Positions 37,201-51,035 of a stretch of DNA of 64,000 bases are shown here, in pieces (the stretch's first letter is position 1; every line of letters begins with the position of its first letter). The translations under genes were made by a program, and so were the position numbers. The stretch is from NCBI GenBank assembly GCA_022605955.1, contig JAKCOZ010000008.1:22135083-22199082 (forward strand), in the 5' to 3' direction. The notes under the pieces were generated by a model. It searched no databases, had not been told where the DNA came from, and saw only the letters and a list, made by a program, of their open reading frames with translations. This DNA is from Rallus limicola (Eukaryota; Chordata; Aves; Gruiformes; Rallidae).

Positions 37201-38480
37201 TAAGGTTTTGTTCACCAAAGACAGGGTACTTGTAAACCCAGCTGAATGCTGTGCTGAGTACAGGTACATTTAAGTGTTCAATTATTTTAAGTGTTTGCCC
37301 AGGAAAAATAAATGCCTTGGAAAATTTGGGGGTGTGAGCAAACCCTCAGCTTAGCACAGTATTCACAAAGTCCACACTGGATGCCAGAAACAACTACTTT
37401 TGGTTGTATGCATGTTTCTTAGATGGGAATTTTGCACAGAGCTGAACTTCTGCTGTGATTTGTGTGCTCTGCTAAGAAAAGCTGGATTGGTAGCTCTCAC
37501 CTTCTCCTTCAGGGATAGCTCCACAGTGAAAACACCCAAGTTTTGTCTGTAGAGCAGCCCCAGTGAAAGCGAGGAGGCTGGTGAGGGCTAAGGGTGGCCG
37601 AGTTCAGGCATGTGTGTAAACATACAAATCTATTGTGAAGTGACTAGCAATACTTACCTCCTTCCTTCTTTTAAAAAACACAAACAAAAATCCCTCAACC
37701 AAAAAATACCCATCTAAACCAGAAGCGCACTGAGGTCTGTATCTCAAACCAGTACAGTAAGCTGTGGCTGGAACAGAGGCCTGCCTGGTGGGCTCTGGGT
37801 CTGGCCTAAAAATCAATATGATGGGTGTTCAGGGTGGCATGTGACCCTCTTGGTCCCTCCCCTCCTTCATATGTGTGTATGATTATTTTCTAACTGGTCA
37901 CCCTGGACTGAAGTGGGTGTTCTGGCCTGTCACTGTAGGCGCTGTGTGACTGCGCTTTGGTCTGTTTCCTTCCTGAGCCACTTTCAGAAAGGCTCCAACC
38001 TTTTTATCACTCGGAGGTGCTGTAAAAGCTGCCTACTGCTCCCTGGCAGAGCTAAGCCCTTTCTGACTGATAAAGCTGCGCTGTCTCCTGTCAGCCTTGC
38101 TGGAATGACACATTGGACATAGAAGCCTCTGTCTTCTCCAGCACTAGCCAAAAGCAGTCTGAAATGACAGTAAATCTTCATTAACTCCGTATCAAAGATC
38201 ATCTTATGACTACAAAGCAAGTTAGCTCACTTGAAAGCCAGGTGGTGCAGGTTTGATTGCTGAGAAGAAAGATGTTGAAAAACAAGTAGATGAGGATTTA
38301 CTTAGAGTTGCTGGACTCCTCTGTTCTTGAAAGGCATTTGCTGTAGCTACCATGCAGCAGCTAAAGATCAGTCTGATGTTGTTACTTCAGTCTTGTGAAA
38401 TGAGTCCGAGGTGTTTAAGGTTACCACAGAAATTTTAATCACAATAAGCAAGCTGCTTTTTTTAAAATTTATTTTTGGTT

Positions 38481-39060
38481 TGAGTAAATGCCTTTCAAAG
38501 GCCTTCCCTTCATTTTTCCATTGCTTGTGCACTACACAGCAATCCTAGCATCTCGTAGAAAACTCTGCAGTACTGGTGTCAGTGTACCCTGGAGAAGTAC
38601 AGGCTGGGGTCAGACAGCTTCTGCCATCAGTTCTTTTATAGTGTCTGTCATGATCTTGGGGAACCTTCGTCAGAGAGGGAGGAGGAAGATTCCTAGTTCA
38701 TTTAACCTTCGGGCCTTCTGGAGGAATAACAACAGGAGTATTTATTACTGCTGTTCGTTTTTAATGGCCTTAGTAAAGGCCAGCAACTCCTCAAATGTTT
38801 GGTGGGCCCCTAGCCCAGCCACGAATAATGAACTGTCTGTGACGAACTCTGATGTGAATTCAGCCTGCGCAGGGCAATTTGCTGTAAACATGAATTCACT
38901 GGCTTCCACTTTGACAGTTATCTTTATCTCTCTCATGGATTGAGCCAAAGGATCTGCTACAAAGATCCCAAACTTTGAATATCTTAAAATCTCTGTACAG
39001 GCACAAACAGTTCTCTTAATCACTGCCGTCCAAGGCAAAAATTAGAGGTGCAACCATGAA
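38481..39060. other. Region with overlapping longest open frames, function unknown
   Basis: A 151-codon frame (38488-38943, +) overlaps a 97-codon frame (38745-39038, -). The - strand product contains FGIFVADPLAQSMREIKITV and SSLFVAGLGAHQTFEELLAF and has an ordinary protein-like composition. I recognise neither product. Frames of this size can arise by chance in 64 kb, so no gene is called. Confidence 0.25.
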
Positions 39061-42000
39061 ATACAAGGCTGCAACATCAGCAAGGATTGTTCTCTTAAAA
39101 AAATACCTGGGAAAAAGCTTTATTTGAAGAACTAGCCTGTTGGGTTACACCCTCTCCCTGTCCCAGGTGACAGAGCATGTCACCTCTCTTGATCAGCCCT
39201 TCAGTTTTACCAGTACTTGCTTCTAGGTTTGTTTTCCCACTCTCTCCCCATACTGCAGTCCCACTGCCAACAAGGCACACAGCCACAAGAGGAGATTTTC
39301 CCTCATGGGATGTTGCCTTTCCCATACAAAAGCTCAGGTCCAAATTGAGCAGCTATGCTTGTTTTTGGCTCTGAAACAAGGACTACCCATCAGTTTTCCA
39401 GACTGACCCTTCCAAAGTTTCAGGATGCCTTCCTTGCTTCATGTCGCAAGGGCTGACATCTATTAGCTATTCTAATTTACCTTTCAGTGGTTTCTTGAGA
39501 TTAGCTTGCTTTTTGTGTTGTTTTATATGAAAATATAATTCTTTCTGTGGGTGCTGGGTTACAGTTATGAGGTATTAATGGGCCCTGGCAGAGCAGTCAT
39601 GTCCTGGAGCGCATTAGGGTTTGATTTGGGCCTTTACTTCATTCTCTTTATGCTGCAGATCAAATGTGTGTGCGTTTGCTGTTTGGCTTTACCTCTCTAA
39701 GTCCCGTTGCTTTCGCTGACTTTTGCTTGTGTTCTGACAGGCTGTGTGGAGTCCCGAAGCAGCCATACCAGTAGTTTGCAGATAAGTGTTGTGTTTCCCC
39801 AGGGAACAGGCAGAATTGCTCTGGTCCTAGCTTTGTTGTGTATTTGAATGCATCAATACCAATGGATTCTACTGTCTCTTTGTTGCTTCTAGGGCTTCTT
39901 CTCTTTCTGCTCATTGTAAGGATTTGTTCACAAGTTAGTATGCTTGGGCTGCCCACACTTTTGCACTTTGTTCTTGACTGTATTGTAACTTTGTGATCTA
40001 TGTCCCCAAGCACAAGGAACTGGCAAGGAAGTGCCTGAAATTGTGGTTTGGCGAAAGATACCTGGTTTAGGGTCCTGCTCCTCTATTAATCTGCATTACA
40101 GACAATAGGCCAGATGGGTGCAACTCCACCAGGCTTTGATTCAGCAACACAAAATTTATACCAGCTGAGAATGGCCCAATGTCTTATTTATAACTGAGAT
40201 AAAATCTGCAGAGAGAGGTAATATCTTTTATTAGACCCTTTTGATTTATTGGGAGAAGGGGGCAGAGGGAACTGACAGTTTTTGGGCACGCAAATCCTTT
40301 GTCAGGGAGAAGTATCTTTGTGAGGATGCCACAGAAACTGCTATCCCAGCCTGTATGCAGCAAAAAGCCTTTAATAAAATATGTGTATGAAACAAATGTG
40401 AATAATGATGAAGCACTGAGCTTTCTCTCCTGGGTCCTGAGCTCTCACTGCACTGAGCCGTCCTCTTTTATCTTAACTGTCTTACCTGGGAAAAAGAAGA
40501 CTTGTGGTTTTCTCTCACCAGATCTGACAGTCTCCTGTGCAGCTGGCCCTATCTCTTCCTAGAGTGGGTCTGCTTGTTAGGGTTGGCATGGGACCTGGCC
40601 ATGCCCTACTGGGAGTGTTTCTTCTCTCTTCCCTTGAATGAAAGGAGTGCACAAAAACATCTTTCTAGGTTTATGTGAGTGGACTGGGAGCTAAGACTTC
40701 ACTCCACCAGGTCCTGGGATGAGTCTTCGTTTGTTGTGCTGTCACATGCCCAGCACTGGTGTTCATATCTCACAAAAAATGGGATGTAATTAGAAAGTGC
40801 AAATTTGGATGTAGTCTCAGAACTATTAACTTATGACCTCTTCAAATAGGACTTGAGAAGATAACCTCGGCTATTTGAGTGGGCAATTCTGCGTCCTTCT
40901 GTGTGGACCTGGGTGGTAGCACCACAGAGAGCTTTCCCTGAGGGCATGGTGAGGTGAGGGCTGCTGTCCTTTTTCTCCAGGCAGAACTGCCAGGTCAGCA
41001 TGTGTAAACACCAGGTGCACAGGTGTGATACAAGGTTGGCTGTGAGACCAACCAGCGTGACAGACCCCACAAAGCAGAGGTGGCAACACCGCCTTTCAAC
41101 GCCTATGTGCACCAGATGCTCAGAGTCCCATGTATAAAGCAGGACTTTCATAAAACTCCTCGAGCAAGGAAACCATTTCCTTAGTTCCCTGAAGAGCAAG
41201 AGAAACCAATGCCTTGTCTGGAATGCTCATCGGCTGCTGCCGGCAGGTGTCCCAGCTGTGCCTGGGCCAGGGACCAGCTCGACTGAAGATTTACCGCTTG
41301 GTCTGTCAGCGTGAACATATCCCACCACCTTCTTCTTGCTTTCTGACACCCTGGTGGGGTTTGCTGCAGAGACCACATTTAGATGTCTTCTCTGAATTGG
41401 CCGAGAGTAGTAAGTGAAATGATGGAGGGAGCTCAAACTTAAAACACAGGGGTACAAGATCTAATAGAAGGAATAAATCTTTGTGTGTCCCCCTTTCCTG
41501 CCCAGATGCACCGTAAGTCTGACAGACTTATGTTTTATATGGAGAACAACATATGCTACAGTTTTCATTTCTCTAACCATTAATCAAAAGGTATTTTGTG
41601 TAAACAATGCAATTGCCAGCTCTGGCCAGCGTGGGTGGGCTGACAGAAAGGCTTTGCAGTTCTCTGCAGAACAGATCGGCTCTCCCAGATACTGCTAGGC
41701 TTGGTAGCCAGCAGCAGCTGTAAGAACCATACACCAGGACGGATGGATGCGTAGGGCCGCAACCGGCATCCAGCCTCAGGACTGGCAGTGGCAGGCAAAC
41801 TGCATTTTCAGCTAGGCCAGTGTAATGCTGCTAGGACAGAGAGTATTAGTGTTTCTGCAGAGACAAACCCTCTTGCATCTGTCTCTGCTTTTTTGTCATC
41901 TTCATGGGTTATAGCCTGGATTATGTCTGCTCATTTTGTTGTGATACCAAATGTGCAATTTTTCATTTCTTAATTGAAAAAAAAAAAAAAGGGTGTAAAA

Positions 42001-44252
42001 TTGCACATAATACAGGCTAGTGTACATTATCAGGTGACTTCTTGCCCACAACCCAGTGTATGGCTGGAAACACTAAGATGTCTTTCCCTTTTACAGGGGA
42101 CTGTGGGGTGATGGGAGACAAGCGCTGGGTGTGGAGGTGGGTGCAATGTTGAGGCAGTGGGGTGCCTGCTGGCAGGGAGCTGGAAGCCTGTCTGTGGCTC
42201 TTCTGAAAACCCAGCAATGGTTCTGCCTCTGTGAGGCAAAAGCTTCACAGCATCAGAATTACTTCTTGAAAGAAAAACATTTTATTATCCAGTTTTATGC
42301 TGCTGTTTGGCATGGTGGTCATTTATCTCAAAGGACTGTTTCCAGACTGCTGATGCCAGGTGATGCGAAGCTGCAGCCAGGCCAGGACTCTGATGCCAAG
42401 GTGATTTTGAATAGCAGCCAGCATGAGCAAGAAGTGCCAGGGTGATAATAAAATGCTGCTTCTGAAGACACTACCAGGAATTAGCAATCTATTTTAATTT
42501 TAAGAAATCTGACAGTTTTGTAAGGATAATTTGTAGAGCACTGGGATAGATCTACCAAAGAGCAAAAGCTCTGGTTCTCCTAGAAATTTTCTTTGAAGAA
42601 TTTAAAATACCAGACTTATGGTAGGATTAATGCACAGATGGCATCGGAAACTTAACATCCATATTACAGCAACAAAAATCATGCATCTTTGTTATTGCTA
42701 TCTTCATCTATTGGGAAGAATCCCATCAACTACAGATTATGTCTCAACTCCTGTATTTACCAAAACCTCATCAGTGGCAAACAAGGCTAATGTGAGGTGT
42801 GAAATATGCCACTGGGTCAGCAATCCTCCCCCCTCCCTAATTCCAGTTGTTACACAGTGTTAGTCTGTTTTGGGAGTGGTGGTTCTGCTACATTTAATTT
42901 CCCAGGAATTTATCATAAAAGCAAGGGACAAAGGGAAATTAATTCAGCCATACAGATTACTCCAGTGCAGTTTCCCTTGTATGTTTTCTGCTTAACTTAG
43001 GCAGTTTTAAAGGGTTGCAGAAAACTTAGAACATATCAAGAGATCAGCACCCAACTAGCAGATTTTAGAGACAAATCTTGATGCCCAAAAAGCTTGAAGA
43101 GATTTTTAGATGTGGAGTTTTGATTCATCCAGTTCTAGAAGTAAATTCTTTTCTTCAAACCTTGCACTGGAGCCAGGCTTGCATTCCTCACCATCTCAAA
43201 ATTTAGTGCTGGTTACTTTGTGGTGAAAGCAGATTTATATTTTGCTGGTCTTGAAGTGACTGATTTGCTGAACATCAGATGATAGAATTTGCTATAACAA
43301 ATTGTTGGATCGATGATCTAACACGCAAGTATGCTGTTACTGACAACATGTGATGATTCAAAGGCAACAAACACATCTTGCTGTGCCATCTCTTAGGGGA
43401 ATAATTTCTTCCTGACACTTCTAGTGATCATCTTACACCATGAAGCATGAGATTTGATTACTGATACTTTAGCATGCATAACTACAAAAGTTGTTATTTT
43501 TAATGGAGTGGACAGTGTGTCTCATGAGAGTTATAAACACATCGTGTGCGTTTGAAATGCGATTGTTGTGATTTGGCCGATTCTCATACAGAAGGCTTTG
43601 CACAATTAGATTAGCTGATGAAAACACAGCATTGCTCAACAAATCAGCAGGATTCATAGTTCATTTTTCATGAAGTCTCTGTGTAAGGCAGTTATTTTTT
43701 CACCTCAGTAATTTGTCTATCGTGAGTAGCAGCAATTTCTGCTGAGAATGCCAGGCTGGGGAACAGCAGCGTGGAGTTGGATGTACTAGAAATGTCAGGT
43801 TTGTATGTCTTAAAGTAATAATTGCAATGACAGGGCACTATGATTTGGAGTGGCCCATCAATGAAACAGTGAATTCTCCATCACCCTTTTGGCCCTCTCT
43901 TTCATGGCGGTAATTTTGGCCAACTACCTTGCAAATCAGAAGGCTTGGTCTTCCATGAACATGTTTTCATGCCGTTTATAACCACTCTTTCAAAAGCCAA
44001 GATGAGCTGACTTTAATCTTTGGCACATAGGTGTTTCAGAAGCAGCAACGTGATGAAGTTTCACATGCAGCCTCAGGAATTTTTTATTTTGTGTGTATGT
44101 ATTGTACAAATGCTCTCAACAACCAAGCATTCTAAACTCTAAGGCTGCACAAGAAGTAACCTTTCTTTGGTGTTTTTTCTATTTGATTCTAAGTCTCATA
44201 TGAAATAGAAGGTAAAATAACTTCATAATGGGCTATTGGCACAAGCTAAACC
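39061..44252. other. Intergenic DNA, no recognised gene
   Basis: There are only short unrecognised frames. An A14 run occurs at 41977-41990. Sequence around 43480-43680 keeps several CpG dinucleotides in AT-rich context and could be a conserved non-coding element, but this cannot be judged from one genome. Confidence 0.5.
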
Positions 44253-44275
44253 TTTTTTTTTTTTTTTTTTTTTTT
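44253..44275. repeat. T23 homopolymer
   Basis: Twenty-three consecutive T bases occur. There is no adjacent LINE or SINE body that I recognise, so it need not be a retroelement tail. Confidence 0.85.
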
Positions 44276-44613
44276 CTTCTTATACTACTTAGGAACGATT
44301 TCAGAGTGCAGACTACAAGATTTGTTGCTGAACCATACTGTCTGCACAAGTTGAGGACTTGTGTAACCTTTGTTTCTGTACCTGGTTCTGTAGTTTGACT
44401 CCTCAGAGCAATCAATTTGAGGCTACTTATAGCCCGGGTGCTGGATTTACACCCTATCTGGTGTACCCTGCACATAAAGTATGTGTGCTGCATCGGAACA
44501 TGCTTTTCTGATTGGGCTTTTATCTTCACAGTGGTTTGTTGCTCTGGAGCATCCGTTCCTGTTGCTGGATGGAAGCTTTTTCCTCTTGCATGGTAACAAC
44601 ATTGAAAGCTCTG

Positions 44614-44682
44614 TATAGGGCTACATAGGGTTTATATGTGTATATAAGGCCACATAGGGTAAACAGTTTCAGTATAGGGCTG
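44614..44682. repeat. Imperfect tandem repeat, about 29-30 bp period
   Basis: TATAGGGCTACATAGGGTTTA at 44614 recurs as TATAAGGCCACATAGGGTAA at 44643, and a partial TATAGGGCTG starts at 44673. Two full units and one partial unit make a small, degenerate tandem array. Confidence 0.6.
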
Positions 44683-46945
44683 TTTTTACTATATTCTGCC
44701 CTCCTCCATTTCAACCTTTAAGTGATGCCAAGCATTTTACTTCCTGTGTAAGCTGATGATAGCGTGTCACAGACAGAAAACAGGAAAATTGCTGCTTCAA
44801 AGACTGGGTGGGCTTCTTTTGGCAATGCTTTGTATTCAAAATGAGCTTTTGAGTTTCGAAGTGGCTCTTCAGGCTAACAGGCAAGCACAAAGAATACGGG
44901 GATAACTTGGCTGCTAAAAAAAAATATATCTTCCTGCTGCAGATAAGGTTCTCATTGATCTTCAACATAAGGTAATATCCTCTAGTGTTTGGGTTAGTTC
45001 CAAGCCCAGAGGACCATATTTCTCTTTCAGCTCTTCTTGGACAAATGATCCAAATGATAAAATCCTATATTCCTCTCCTGCCTACTTTGATTTCAGCCAT
45101 GACCTAAAAGCCAGCCACTGCAACTCATGGCAGCCGTCTCATGCCTCTGTTTCTGCCTGGCCCATCCTCAGAAGCTTGAAATACCTGAATAAATGAAGTT
45201 ATTAGAAATATATATATTTAAAAATCATCTTCTCCTTGGTCTTAGTTTCACTACTGGACCGCGTAGCAAGAAAGGAAGCTGCTGGTCCCAAGCTGAGCTC
45301 CCAGAGCTGAACCCTCTTCAACTCCTTCTCAGAGCTGGACGTGTGTGGGTCTGACTGTGCTCTCCAACAAAAGAGATTTTTTTGAACCTTCAGTTTCATT
45401 GAAACTAAATAGAAGTTATAAGCTGCCTGCTCATAAATATTTATGTAGTTTTAACAGGCAATTTTTTCTTTCCCTTCACCAAGCCACCCTCCTATTTTAG
45501 ATGGCTTTCTTGTTTAGTGCCTTTCGAATCCAGTTCCTACATTTATAGATCGCAGGGGAATATTTTATCCGTACGTCTGCGTACCCACCCCAACTTCTGA
45601 TTTTGACTGAGACCTGTAGCAGTGACTGCATTTACAGTGTGGCAAAATAGAATTTAAAAACAAATTGAATCACGCCTTGCGGCCACCACAACTCAATCCA
45701 AATGCTGCGGGTATGAGGATCTTAAGTTATTATGCAGAAACCCTTATTTTCTTCAAATATGCAGACCAAATGGTCTGTGTCTGTTTCACCTTTTCTTCAT
45801 TTCACCTTATTTGAAATTAGAGTGACAATGGATATAGAGCATGCCTGTCTGCCTACGTTTGGCAGGATTTTGTTCGTCTATGATTTCATACTGCATTTTT
45901 AATATTGTTGATAGTGATAGCTTTATTTCTAGACCATCTAGGGGATACAGAAGACACATTAAGCCTTACAGTATATAATCAGTGCAGTAGCTGGGCTCAT
46001 TTTCATATGAATTTATTGATAAACTAATATTGCCAGATGTATGTGGAATATTAGGAAAAGCCAAAATTTAATGACCTCTTGTAAGCCGATCTCTTTTTCA
46101 GACAGGATCTTGGCATCAGGTATTTCCTTGTTATTAAAAAAGGTAAGAAGGAAGGTCAGCGGTGTTAAGGCACACTACTTAAGATGCCATTCATGACAAT
46201 TTTTTAGTGGATTTTTAGCAGACAGTACCTTTCCCATTGAAGGGCCCTGTGCTTTTGAAAGGAGACTTGTGTGCTTTTGGACCACCAAAGCAATATTGAA
46301 TGGCAGTTGTTCTCTCCTGGATTGAAGTGCTATTGAGAGAGTGCTAATATGAATCATCTCACCCTATGTTATCACTCAAACCTTTCCAGTTCACACCAAT
46401 AAACATGCTCATATTTACTGGGGCAACACTAACGACCAGAGGGGAGGAAACTAGCCTTTTGTGCTGGAGCACAGTTTTATATGGAACATGCCTCTCCTCC
46501 TGCACCCGCGCGGTTTAGTGTTTCGGGCTGTTTCATTAACCGCTCTTCTGACAGCTTCTCAGCTTAACAATGGGTAAAGCTACAGCTGCAGTAGGTGTCT
46601 CTTTAAATTCTCCCTGATGTGGAGAAATCATGCAGCTCCTCTGCTGTCTCCTTACTATGAAATGCTGCTTCTAATCTCTGGTAAACCAGCTGATTTGCTA
46701 AAAGAATTTCTAGTTAGTTATTTTTATGTCTTTCATTATTGGCTGTTCATAATTGCTCTCAGCCTTCCTAGCTTTCATGCCCTGACATTTTATTTGCTCT
46801 AGTTTGTATTCCTTTTCTATTGGCTTCAGTTGGGCTGGGTTTTCATTTTTGAGACACACCTGTTTGGCTTGAACAATATCTTGCCATTTAACCATTTTAT
46901 TGCTCTCCCCCATACTTTCCTGCCTCCTTCCCCCTCATGCACACC

Positions 46946-46971
46946 TTTTTTTTTTTTTTTTTTTTTTTTTT
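46946..46971. repeat. T26 homopolymer
   Basis: Twenty-six consecutive T bases are followed by AGTGTGTGTGTGC. It is a simple repeat. Confidence 0.85.
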
Positions 46972-49900
46972 AGTGTGTGTGTGCTTTCCATGATTACATT
47001 CAAGTTGCTTAAATAGCTTCCATGCTGAGTCTAAAGATTTTAATTTCCTTACTTTTGAGTTTCAGGTCTTTTAATATCTACTGCACTTAAGCACAAAGTT
47101 TTCCTTCCATGATGCCTGTTGATGTGATGAGCTCCTCCTCAGGCTGCCAAGTTACAGCGTGGCCCCAGCAAGGGCCAGGTCCTCCCTGACCACATCTTGG
47201 TCACCTCTGTCAAGCCTGGCCCAGTGCTTGGATTAAACAATGTGGTGGAAAACTGCCCTGGGAAGAAAACAAAAGGGAATTTTCTGTCTTGGCAGAAGGC
47301 ACAAACAACCCTTGAGCTCCAGCACCTGATTTGGGACTTGAAGTAGCTCGGTGTTTCTTGCCTGATTCCTCAGATAGGGCTGAGCTTAATTTCAGGTCCT
47401 GCCTGTGCCTGCACAGGACTGGAAGTTGGATGAAAAGGTACAGGATCATCTGATGTACTTGAGAGCAGATCGAAACCTGTTTAGCCAAAATCTTTATTCC
47501 TCTATAAAAGCTGCAGTTTGAGTGTTGGTTTGAGAAATGGAAGATCTTGGGATAGGAAATTCTGTGAGAAGCTGAGCTGTCAGGAGTGACTTCAAGCCTG
47601 TCTGCAGGGATCCCACTGCTAATTACTTGTGCTGTACCCACGCAGTAATGTGCTTTTATGGGGGTTCAGTAAGCCAGGTGTGAGGATGGGTCCAACTAAT
47701 AAAATCACAAGAGCTCTCTGTAGATTTTCAGGGAAACTAATTTGGATCAGAAGATCTAGAAGCAACACAATGGTGGGGATTGCCCATTTGGGTTTATTTT
47801 CCTTTATTTTCTTTCCTCTGGATGAGAATTATGCTCCCATTAGGCTGAAATAAACTACAGCTAAATCAAAATAACTGGGAACCTGGCAGTTTGCACCAGT
47901 TTGCATCAATAACCTCCCCAAACCTGAATTTAAAGAGTTTGTTTATACCACACAAATGTGCTATAGTAGGACTGTACTCAGCCTGTTCTGACCCCATACA
48001 CCCGTGGGGGCAACTGCCTCTCTGCATCTAGGTTGCCCATGGTATGTAGGCTGCTGTGAGAAAAAGGATTTTTCTCAGCAGGTGCCCTGTGCACTGTCCT
48101 TCCTCCCTTCATGTGCTTTGGGTGAGCTCAACACAGCACAGACTGTTTTCCAGTCACATAACTAGCAGCATGAAGACTCAATTGTTGATATATGGGGCAA
48201 GCAGGGAAACCTGCCTTATTGTTTTGGAGTAGACACTTCTGTTGTTTCACCAGGCTTGGTGACTCTACCTGGACCCAAACTCAGGCATGAAATGAGAGTG
48301 ATGACACCTGAGGAATAGATAATTAGTGTCAAGGGAAACTATTTTGGAGGGAATAGCTGTGAGTGAATTTTGTAGTTGTCTAAGATTAGCTTAGTCATGC
48401 GGGTGGGTAAACAAGAAAGCAAGTGGGGTTGCCTAGATCTCTTTCAGTGGTTGTGTGCTGCAGGCTTTGGCTGATCTTCGCTGGTGTCAAAGAAGTTGGT
48501 GGGGACTAACAGAGTGTGAAAAGCCACCCTGCAGTATCTACATCCATATGGAAGAGTTTAAGCTTCTCCTTTCAAACTAGAATGCCTTTGTTTTGCCTGT
48601 TGCCAGTAAGAACTGGTACTTAGAGGTAGAACATGGGAATGTGATGGAGTTTGAAGGAGAACACGGGCTTCTCCTACCTGAAACACTCAGAGATTTTCAA
48701 TGGAAAAGGACAAGCTGTTCTTTAATTTTAGTGGCATAACTCCAGGAAATTTGGGAAAGTTGCAAACTTGGGAGGGTGATGGTAAAATCTAAACAAAGAT
48801 TTCATAGTACAAATTCCTGAGGTTTTAAGGCAGCTCTTTTCCAGAGTTCATCTTTCCCGATGAATGAGGAAAACAGAAATGTCAGCTTTGCAGACCTGAA
48901 TCTAAATTGTGCAGTTCCAGCTCAGCTCTGATTTCGTTCTCTCTGTATTGCTACCTTGAAATTATCAATCTCTATCTTTGTTTGTTTATTTATTGGCGTT
49001 CTCTAGTGCCAGAGCATGAAGTTTCAGCTTCAGATGAGTTTTTGTAATCAGGTTTCAAACCCCTGACGTTATTTTATTGAAAGTGCTGTTAGTCTTTTTG
49101 ACTGGAGCTGCAGTAATATGTAATGGCACTATCAATGTTGTGGCTGGTCTCTATTACCACCTAAAGGAAATCCAGTGTGGAGGAGGAGAACTTTAGCAAG
49201 TGAAGATTTCCTTATGGCCAGTGGGACTGTGCTTGTTAGAAGGGTCCTTGGACTGGTCTTACATGATAAGACACGGAAAAGAAATTATAGGTATTTGTAA
49301 TGACTCTTTATCACTGCAACAAAGCTATAGCTAGTTGGTACTGGTAATGAGTTTAGGTGACTCCCTAGTTTTGTTACATTCCTATGCCTGGAGAGTTTAT
49401 TTAAGTGAACTGCTGCATTTTTATTACCAAACTTTCCAGGCTTGTATACATGGGCAGAGGGGTGCTAGGAGAGCAAAGCAAAACAGCTTTGATTGTTTCA
49501 GGTTACCATCTGCTGTCCCTTCTCCTCCACCACCACCACTGTCTCTTCCCAGAGTTACCACAGAACTGAAGTCAAATTAAAAAGTCATTTGACATAATCA
49601 CTGTAACATGCCTTTGTCCCACATGTAGTGGGCAAGGAACCAAATTTCCAGGCATTTCAAGAACTGCCTGAGGACAGCAGGCCATGGCAATGTTGCTGCT
49701 GGCTGCAATCACAGCTTGCACGCTTTTCTTCACCAACACCGTGATTCCTGCTATGCTTGAAGCAAGAACTGCCACTGTCCCCTAGGTTTCTCTCCATAAC
49801 GTATACAAACTGGGCCAAACTCTTTCCTCAATTGCACTGAAGGAAATAAGAAGTAATTCCACTGATGACTGTGAACGTTGCAGTGAAGTTACACTGGCTG

Positions 49901-50950
49901 GAGGGCAGAAGTTGGATGGCTATGCCTGTCTGCATATGTAAAAGCTGATGTTGCCAGCCAAGCTGAAATGCTCATTTACTGCAGCACATGGATAGCATTA
50001 TTGTTGCTTCAGACTTTGTTTGGGTGGAAGTCAGTGGTTGAACACCTGAAATCTCAGTAGACAAAAAGAGAAGACTATAAAGTTTTATGACTTTAGAGTA
50101 GGAGATTGCAACATGTAGGTTCCATTAAAAAAATCAGAAACTATGTTATATTACATACTTTAGAGGTTTTGTCACTGAGTTGATTAGTATGACTTAGTTA
50201 TTAACTGTTACTAGAAGCTTTCCACTGAGAAATGGAATTAGAAATACCGGTTGCTGTATTTGTATTCACAATCTTGTTGAATTAATCTCAGTCTTGCAGA
50301 TGCACAGAGAACAACTCCTAAGGCTGTTTTATATGTTTAAGTATTTGCCTATTTCTTTGTGGGGAGAGAAAAATGCAGAGAGAAGACCAGTGTTTTGTAA
50401 CAGCTGGGCTTCAGATGCTCACAGTGGAGCAGAAAGGGATGAGAGCTGTGAGCCACGTTTGTACTCAGGCAGCTGCAATTCTGGTGATGGGGATACTTAT
50501 TTTCCCAGGAGAGCACAAATATCATAGTTTCTAGCACTTTCTAGCACCCACTGACCTTCTCCAATTCTTTTAGTTTTCCTCCTCTTTCTCTGCCATCCTT
50601 GTGGTTCTCCTTCACTCTGCACCCGCCATCCGAGTGCTGTGATAGCTACATGGACTGCTGGAGAAAGGCAAGAGATTCAATAAGGAAACATTGAACAGAT
50701 GCTGCCTTTTTCTCATGTGCACAAGAACACACAGACAAACTTAACATTATCACTCCCTCTCCAAACATATGAATATATTTTTTTTAATTTTTACTTTTGC
50801 CTCACAGCTCGGTGATGTGTGTATTTTTAAAAAATATCAGATGTGTTACTTGGCTGGGAAGGGTGAAAACCCATTGGTTTTTGTCCAGACTCTGACTGAA
50901 GAAATGCAGGTATGTTCAGTGCCAGCACATACATGAGAGGATTCTAAATT

Positions 50951-50963
50951 GTGTGTGTGTGTA
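50951..50963. repeat. Short (GT)n microsatellite
   Basis: About six GT units occur in intergenic DNA. Confidence 0.7.
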
Positions 50964-51014
50964 GGGGTGTTGATATCATATGTACCTGTGGACTTGACTC
51001 TGAAATGCATTTTC

Positions 51015-51035
51015 TAGGTGTCTTTTAGACACCTA
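51015..51035. repeat. Inverted repeat with T-box-like half-sites
   Basis: TAGGTGTCT (51015-51023) and AGACACCTA (51027-51035) are exact reverse complements separated by TTT. AGGTGT is the core of T-box factor half-sites. An inverted pair is suggestive but could be chance. Confidence 0.5.

Larger units (their letters stand above)
29453..38480. other. Intergenic DNA, no recognised gene
   Basis: Both strands carry only short open frames, commonly overlapping on opposite strands, with no family I recognise. Composition is visibly richer in GC than the AGPS introns. Local features are a C15 run (32846-32860) and a G19 run (34192-34210). Isolated AATAAA motifs (for example 36850) have no associated gene. 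I found no tRNA, snoRNA or transposon that I could name. Confidence 0.6.
44683..51000. other. Intergenic DNA, no recognised gene
   Basis: No known coding region is apparent. The longest frame is 143 codons (47210-47641, -) and unrecognised. It includes a T26 run (46946-46971) followed by a short GT repeat. A CpG-retaining stretch lies near 45540-45720. Confidence 0.5.

Noticed and set aside
44253..44275. T23 as the tail of an antisense retroelement
   Set aside because: No LINE or SINE body is recognisable on either side.
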